NCBI GenBank assembly: GCA_002104985.1
Contig: MCGO01000382.1
Span: forward strand, 1 to 22,627
Length of the DNA: 22,627 bases
From: Rhizoclosmatium globosum
Lineage: Eukaryota > Chytridiomycota > Chytridiomycetes > Chytridiales > Chytriomycetaceae
Direction: 5' to 3'
Part shown: positions 18,975 to 22,627 of the stretch, piece by piece
How the letters are laid out: the number at the start of each line of letters is the position of its first letter
How positions within the stretch are numbered: position 1 is the stretch's first letter
Notes under the pieces: model-generated
What the model was told of the DNA's origin: nothing
What the model saw: the letters and a program-made list of their open reading frames with translations, nothing else
The model's database searches: none
Translations under genes and position numbers: made by a program

Positions 18975-21062
18975 TTAAGCTCTGCGGGCTCTTCTCTGCT
19001 TGGCAACAAATGGAGTAGCAGAAGGGATGGTTGGTGGGTACACAATTCCGCTGGATTGCTGCAAGACACATCCATTAGTCCACAACCACCACACAAGGTT
19101 GTATGGTGCAGTGTTCTGGTAGGCACATTGGAAGGTCTGTCCATTCAAGCAAGTAGCAGATCCAAACACAGAGCATGGGTTGTTTGTGAATCCAGAAATC
19201 CATGGACCAACAGAACCAGTTGGAGCAATTGGAGCAACGACCCCCTGTGGGTACACAATTCCAGAAGACTGAGCCAGAACACAGGATGGAGCCCATTGCC
19301 ACCACACCAACGCGTATGGAGCAGTGTTCTGGTAGGCACATTGGTAAGTAACTCCGTTAAGACATTGAGCTGATCCGAAAGTCTGGCATGCAATGTTGGT
19401 GAATCCAGAAGTCCATGAGGCTGCAGAGACAGATGCAGTTGGGGCTGCTGGTGCTTGAGTGACAGCAGCAATTCCTGGTGGCAAGACAATTCCAGAAGAT
19501 TGTTGGAGGACACATCCGTTGGTCCAGAGCCACCACACAAGGTCAAATGGTGCAACATTGCGGTAAGCGCATTGGTAGGTGGCGCCGTTCAAACATTGAG
19601 CTGATCCAAAGACGGTACAGGCGTTGTTGGTAAATCCAGAAACCCATGGAGAGACAGTGCCAGAAGTAGATGGTTGGGATGGTGGGATAACTCCTTGTGG
19701 GTACACAATTCCAGAGGATTGTTGAAGGACACAGGATGGAGCCCATTGCCACCAGACCAAGTCAAATGGTGCAACATTCCGGTAAGCACACTGGTAGGTA
19801 ACTCCGTTCAAGCACTGGGCTGATCCAAAGGTAGCACAAGCATTGTTGGTGAATCCGTTGACAGTTGGAGCTGCAGTTGGAGCAGGAGTTGGCGCAGCTG
19901 GTGCAACAGTTGGTGGGACAACAATTCCAGAAGACTGTTGGAGAACGCATCCAGTAGTCCACAACCACCAGACAAGATCAAATGGTGCAACATTACGGTA
20001 GGCACATTGGTAAGTAACTCCATTCACACACTGGGCAGATCCAAACACAGAGCAAGCATTGTTGGTGAATCCGTTGATCCATGGGGCAGTAGTAGCAGTT
20101 GGGTTCTGGACTGGTTGTTGAACACCTTGTGGAAGAACAATTCCAGAAGACTGGGCAAGAACACAGCTTGGAGCCCATTGCCACCACACCAAGTCAAATG
20201 GAGCAACGTTACGGTAAGCACATTGGTAAGTAACTCCATTCAAACACTGAGCAGATCCGAAAACGGTACATGCGTTGTTGGTAAATCCAGATGTCCATGC
20301 AGCTGGAGTAGCAGTTGGCGTTGGAGCTGCAGTTGGAACAACAGCTGGTGGAGCAACAACTCCTGGTGGGTACACAATTCCAGTAGACTGGGAGAGGACA
20401 CATCCGTTAGTCCAGAGCCACCAGACCAAGTCGTATGGGGCAGTGTTGCGGTACGCGCACTGGTAAGTAGCTCCGTTGGAACAGGTAGCGGATCCAAAGG
20501 TAGCACACGCGTTGTTGGTGAATCCGTTGATCCATGGACCGACACTACCTGTTGGTGCAACTGGCGGAGCAACTCCTTGAGGCAAGAAGATTCCAGACGA
20601 TTGGGCAAGGACGCACACGTTGGACCATTGCCACCAGACAAGGTTGTATGGAGCTGTTGTCTGGTACGCGCACTGGTAGGTGACCCCGTTGACACACTGA
20701 GCGGAACCAAAGACCTGGCATGGGTTGTTGGTGAAGCCGGAGGTCCATGGGGTTGGGGTGTTGGTGGCTGGTGGTGGAGGCACAACAACGGCAGTGGTTG
20801 GAAGGGGTCCTGGGTTGACAGTTTGAGGGTTCACAACACCTAAGACAATCGGATGCCGTTAGTATTTTGGTGAAGAGGGTGGAATGGTATAAGTTTACTG
20901 AAGAGACAACATACCAGAGGTTTGTGGGAGAGCACAGTAGTTGACCCAAAGAGCCCAGGTTGGGGAACCAGCAGTAGCGTTAGCGTAGTTACATTGAAGA
21001 GTAACGCCATTGATACATTGGGCAGCACCAAACGTGGTACAAGTGGTTCCAATGAGAGACAT
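18975..21062 (-). CDS. Nine-module Cys/Trp repeat protein, carbohydrate-binding-like
   Basis: Two exons on the minus strand, 21062-20915 and 20839-18975, intron 20840-20914 (GTATGT...CTTAG), 670 residues. Exon 1 encodes one divergent module (CTTFGAAQC, then QCNY, ALWVNYC). Exon 2 encodes eight close copies with pattern C-x4-FGSA-x-C-x-NG-x-T-[YF]-QCAY-x8-LVWW-x-W-x3-C, joined by Pro/Ala/Thr-rich linkers and each followed by QS[ST]GI. Four Cys and a Trp cluster suggest disulfide-bonded modules that bind a polysaccharide such as chitin; I place them near small fungal carbohydrate-binding modules (CBM19-like) only tentatively. No signal peptide is present at the only possible ATG, which is preceded by an in-frame stop. 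The protein ends in a basic AKQRRARRA tail. The neighbouring convergent gene carries one related module. Confidence 0.75.
19020..20747 (-). repeat. Eight tandem module-encoding repeats (~210 bp each, paired)
   Basis: Eight tandem copies of a unit of roughly 205-235 bp. Copies alternate strictly between the LVWWQW type (copies 1, 3, 5, 7 from the N-terminus) and the LVWWLW type (2, 4, 6, 8), and linkers alternate similarly (QG versus PP/PT after GIV.P). The duplicated unit was therefore probably a two-module block of about 430 bp. Confidence 0.8.
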
Positions 21063-21129
21063 GTTCTTGTTCTTTGGTGTTCAAGTTTCAAGGGATGTTG
21101 GTGTGAAGGAATCCGTTGGAACATGCTGG

Positions 21130-21137
21130 CTTTTATA
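21130..21137 (-). promoter_or_regulatory. TATA box of the multi-module gene
   Basis: TATAAAAG on the minus strand, about 68 bases upstream of the ATG at 21062, inside GATATAAAAGCC. The spacing suits a TATA box with a short 5' leader. Confidence 0.6.
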
Positions 21138-21156
21138 TCTGTTTTCTCGTTGATTC

Positions 21157-21393
21157 CTTTGTGTTCAGGCTGCATATTGTCCCAGTCTGATTTGTTGTTT
21201 CGTTTGTTTGTACTCACAGTTTGTTTCCTTTGTGTTCTTTGTCTCACTACCCGGCACATTGGATGATTAATTCGTTGTTTTCTTTGTGCTGTTTGCGTTC
21301 TTTGTTTCGTTATGTCGTTCTGTTGTGTTTGTTGTGTTTGTTTTTTGTCTTTGTCCTTTGTGATTGCCGAGGAACAGCCTTTGTGTCCTTTGT
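21157..21393. promoter_or_regulatory. Cluster of nine CTTTGT (ACAAAG) motifs
   Basis: CTTTGT occurs at 21157, 21228, 21237, 21282, 21300, 21349, 21356, 21379 and 21388, all in the same orientation, directly upstream of the TATA box of the multi-module gene. Chance would give far less than one in this length. CTTTGT/ACAAAG is the core recognised by HMG-box factors (SOX/TCF, fungal MAT-HMG and Ste11 type); the copy at 21298 reads TTCTTTGTTTC, which fits the fission-yeast Ste11 TR-box consensus. An alternative is decay of a TTTGT-type simple repeat. No gene was seen in 21138-21499. Confidence 0.5.
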
Positions 21394-21499
21394 TCCCAAT
21401 CATGAACCCTACTCAATATCCTTTCTTTCGCTATACAATCAATTTCGTCATACCCTCAGATGCGTTGTTTGTTTTGATAAAATATTCTTTATGTTTGGC

Positions 21500-21529
21500 G
21501 TTACTGTCTTGTCAGGGAGAGAGGCATAA
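21500..21529 (+). repeat. Transposon-end-like sequence, copy 2
   Basis: Begins GTTACTGTCTTGTCAGG and ends GAGGCATAA, the inverted 29/30 mate of 8922-8951. It ends 12 bases before the ATG of the HTH/transposase-like frame, the place expected for the left terminal sequence of a Tc1/mariner/pogo-type element inserted at TA. Confidence 0.75.
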
Positions 21530-21540
21530 ATTTCTTGGAA

Positions 21541-22412
21541 AATGACAAGATTGCGTCAACAATATAGTATTGCCTTCCAAGTTCGAATTGCTCAAGCTGT
21601 ACTTTCAGCCATAGAATCTGGGACCGCAACTCAATCGCAAATAGCACTTGAGAATGGAGTCTCGCAAAGTTTTGTTTCACGTTGGGTGCGTCTATTTCAG
21701 CAAGGCCAACTGCAGTCACTCCCTCTCAGAAAAGCCCGCAATCGTTTTTGTCTGTCTCAAGGTTGTCACCTCCTCGTCTCCGTCAGCGAATCGTCCAACT
21801 CCCAATTCAACCACCTCTTCTCTCTTCTTTATTCCTGCCCTATCACAGCCTGAATCGTGTGACGTGTGTCTTGGATTCAGTAGTCTTAAATATATTCTAA
21901 AGAAATGGGAATAGCATCAGTATCCAATCAATAGAATCTTCAACTACGACGAGACCCGTATTTGGTTCGATATGCCCAAGAAGAGGACTATTCACTTCAA
22001 GGGAATTCGCCATGTGGTTGTCAAGAACACAGGAAGTGCTGGTATTGGAATCTCTGTTTGTTTGACTTGTGCAGGTGATGGAACACGATTAATTCCATTG
22101 GTATTATTCAAAGGAGCTCGCAATGGAAGGCTTGCAAAGACGATTCCTGACTTATTGAGGAGAGACGGCGTTGAGGTTGATGTTGCGTTCAACAAGGCGT
22201 CCTGGGTGGATGAGGACATAATGCTGAACTCTTTTATTCTATCTTTAGAGCGACAGAATGGGAACGTGGAGAGCGACAAGGTTGATTTTAAAATAAACTC
22301 AATGATTCTTTTCCCAAAAAGGTTTTCTGTTTGCCTTTTTGAAGAAGAGGAGAAAAAGTTCGGACACACTGAAAAGTATGTGTTGATGCCATGTCCTTCG
22401 TCATTGCCTTGA
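21541..22412 (+). pseudogene. Broken pogo-like transposase
   Basis: The 5' frame (21541 to ~21750) encodes a CENP-B/Psq-type helix-turn-helix: YSIAFQVRIAQAVLSAIESG, then IALENGVSQSFVSRWVRLF. After about 21750 the frame loses family character and stops at 21853. A second frame, open from about 21930, has NYDETRIWFDMPKKRTIHFK, with the first catalytic Asp of the DDE domain, then VCLTCAGDGTRLIPLVLFKG and the KASWVDEDIML segment. The second and third acidic residues (expected in an xVLDxxxxH context further on) are missing; beyond about 22250 the reading frame turns into unrelated sequence and stops at 22412. The region normally linking HTH and DDE is too short, so the copy has an internal deletion and a 3' break. 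It is not expected to be active. Confidence 0.7.
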
Positions 22413-22442
22413 CGTTGTATATCTTGTTCAATGTGACACCTG

Positions 22443-22503
22443 ATGCGCCTCAGGCGGAGAGTGGCGTCTGCGATGCACAGTAACCAAATGCGCCTCAGGC
22501 GGA
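22443..22503. repeat. Pair of 16-bp palindromic direct repeats
   Basis: ATGCGCCTCAGGCGGA occurs at 22443-22458 and 22488-22503. Each contains the near-perfect hairpin CGCCT-C-AGGCG. The pair is bracketed by a 9-bp inverted repeat, CAATGTGAC at about 22430-22438 and GTCACATTG at about 22539-22547. This may be the end or subterminal region of a different small transposable element that broke the transposase. Confidence 0.55.
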
Positions 22504-22506
22504 ACT

Positions 22507-22520
22507 TGTGTGTGTGTGTT
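22507..22520. repeat. (TG)n microsatellite
   Basis: Short run of TG dinucleotides just after the second palindromic repeat. Confidence 0.7.
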
Positions 22521-22627
22521 GCAGCTTGCCCAGTGGAGTCACATTGCAACTGAGAAATGCAGCATCCCAAGGTAGTTGGCGAGAGAAAACGTGGCAACTC
22601 ACATTGTTTATTGTCCTCTATCGTGCC

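Larger units (their letters stand above)
21500..22627 (+). mobile_element. Degraded pogo/Tc1-mariner-like DNA transposon
   Basis: Left terminal sequence at 21500-21529, an HTH-coding frame from 21541, and a DDE-domain start around 21930-22250. The right end is not recognisable in the window, and from about 22250 the sequence no longer looks like transposase, so the element is either truncated or interrupted by other repeats. Confidence 0.6.

Noticed and set aside
19020..20747. CRISPR-like array
   Set aside because: The repeats are about 210 bp and diverge at synonymous sites; they encode protein modules.
19938..20843. Long plus-strand frame opposite the repeat gene
   Set aside because: It is the mirror of the repeated modules and keeps open only because the repeat lacks stops in that frame.

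Overview
The window looks like nuclear DNA of an early-diverging fungus, most likely a chytrid (inferred; no rRNA or other marker is present). The support is: compact genes with many short GT-AG introns (about 45-90 nt), a WRAP53/TCAB1-type WD40 protein, a B-type cyclin, a NatC LSM subunit, secreted Thr-linker/Cys-module proteins and eukaryotic DNA-transposon remains. No tRNA, rRNA or CRISPR array was seen.

Layout. 1-817 has no supported gene. 818-8910 (+) is a giant ten-exon gene whose last ~600 residues form a Fanzor/TnpB-type RuvC nuclease, behind ~1,700 residues I cannot assign. Eleven bases after its stop lies a 30-bp sequence that recurs inverted, with one mismatch, at 21500-21529, at the start of a broken pogo/Tc1-like transposase. 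9090-10846 (+) is a polytopic membrane protein of unknown family, followed almost without gap by a WRAP53/TCAB1 homologue (10914-12204, +). Convergent to it, on the minus strand, are a mitochondrial-type helical-repeat (PPR-like) protein (12304-14302) and an NAA38/LSMD1 homologue (14455-14799). The latter is divergent from a B-type cyclin (15083-17056, +) with a clear destruction box. 17453-18713 (+) is a secreted EXORDIUM-like protein ending in a Thr-rich linker and one Cys/Trp module. Convergent to it, 18975-21062 (-) is a protein of nine modules of the same kind. The 260 bases upstream of that gene carry nine CTTTGT motifs. The window ends in the damaged transposon, which runs into a patch of short palindromic repeats.

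How it fits together. Most of the window is housekeeping (telomerase/Cajal-body RNP, N-terminal acetylation, mitotic cyclin, mitochondrial RNA or translation factor). Two parts look accessory: the Fanzor locus with its shared transposon-end sequence, and the pair of cell-wall/extracellular module genes. The best candidate for something new is the giant Fanzor-like protein: catalytic residues of the rearranged Fanzor type (about D2091, E2317, D2360 in my model), a huge unassigned N-terminal region, and a 3' flank that matches the terminus of a DNA transposon family present 12.5 kb away.
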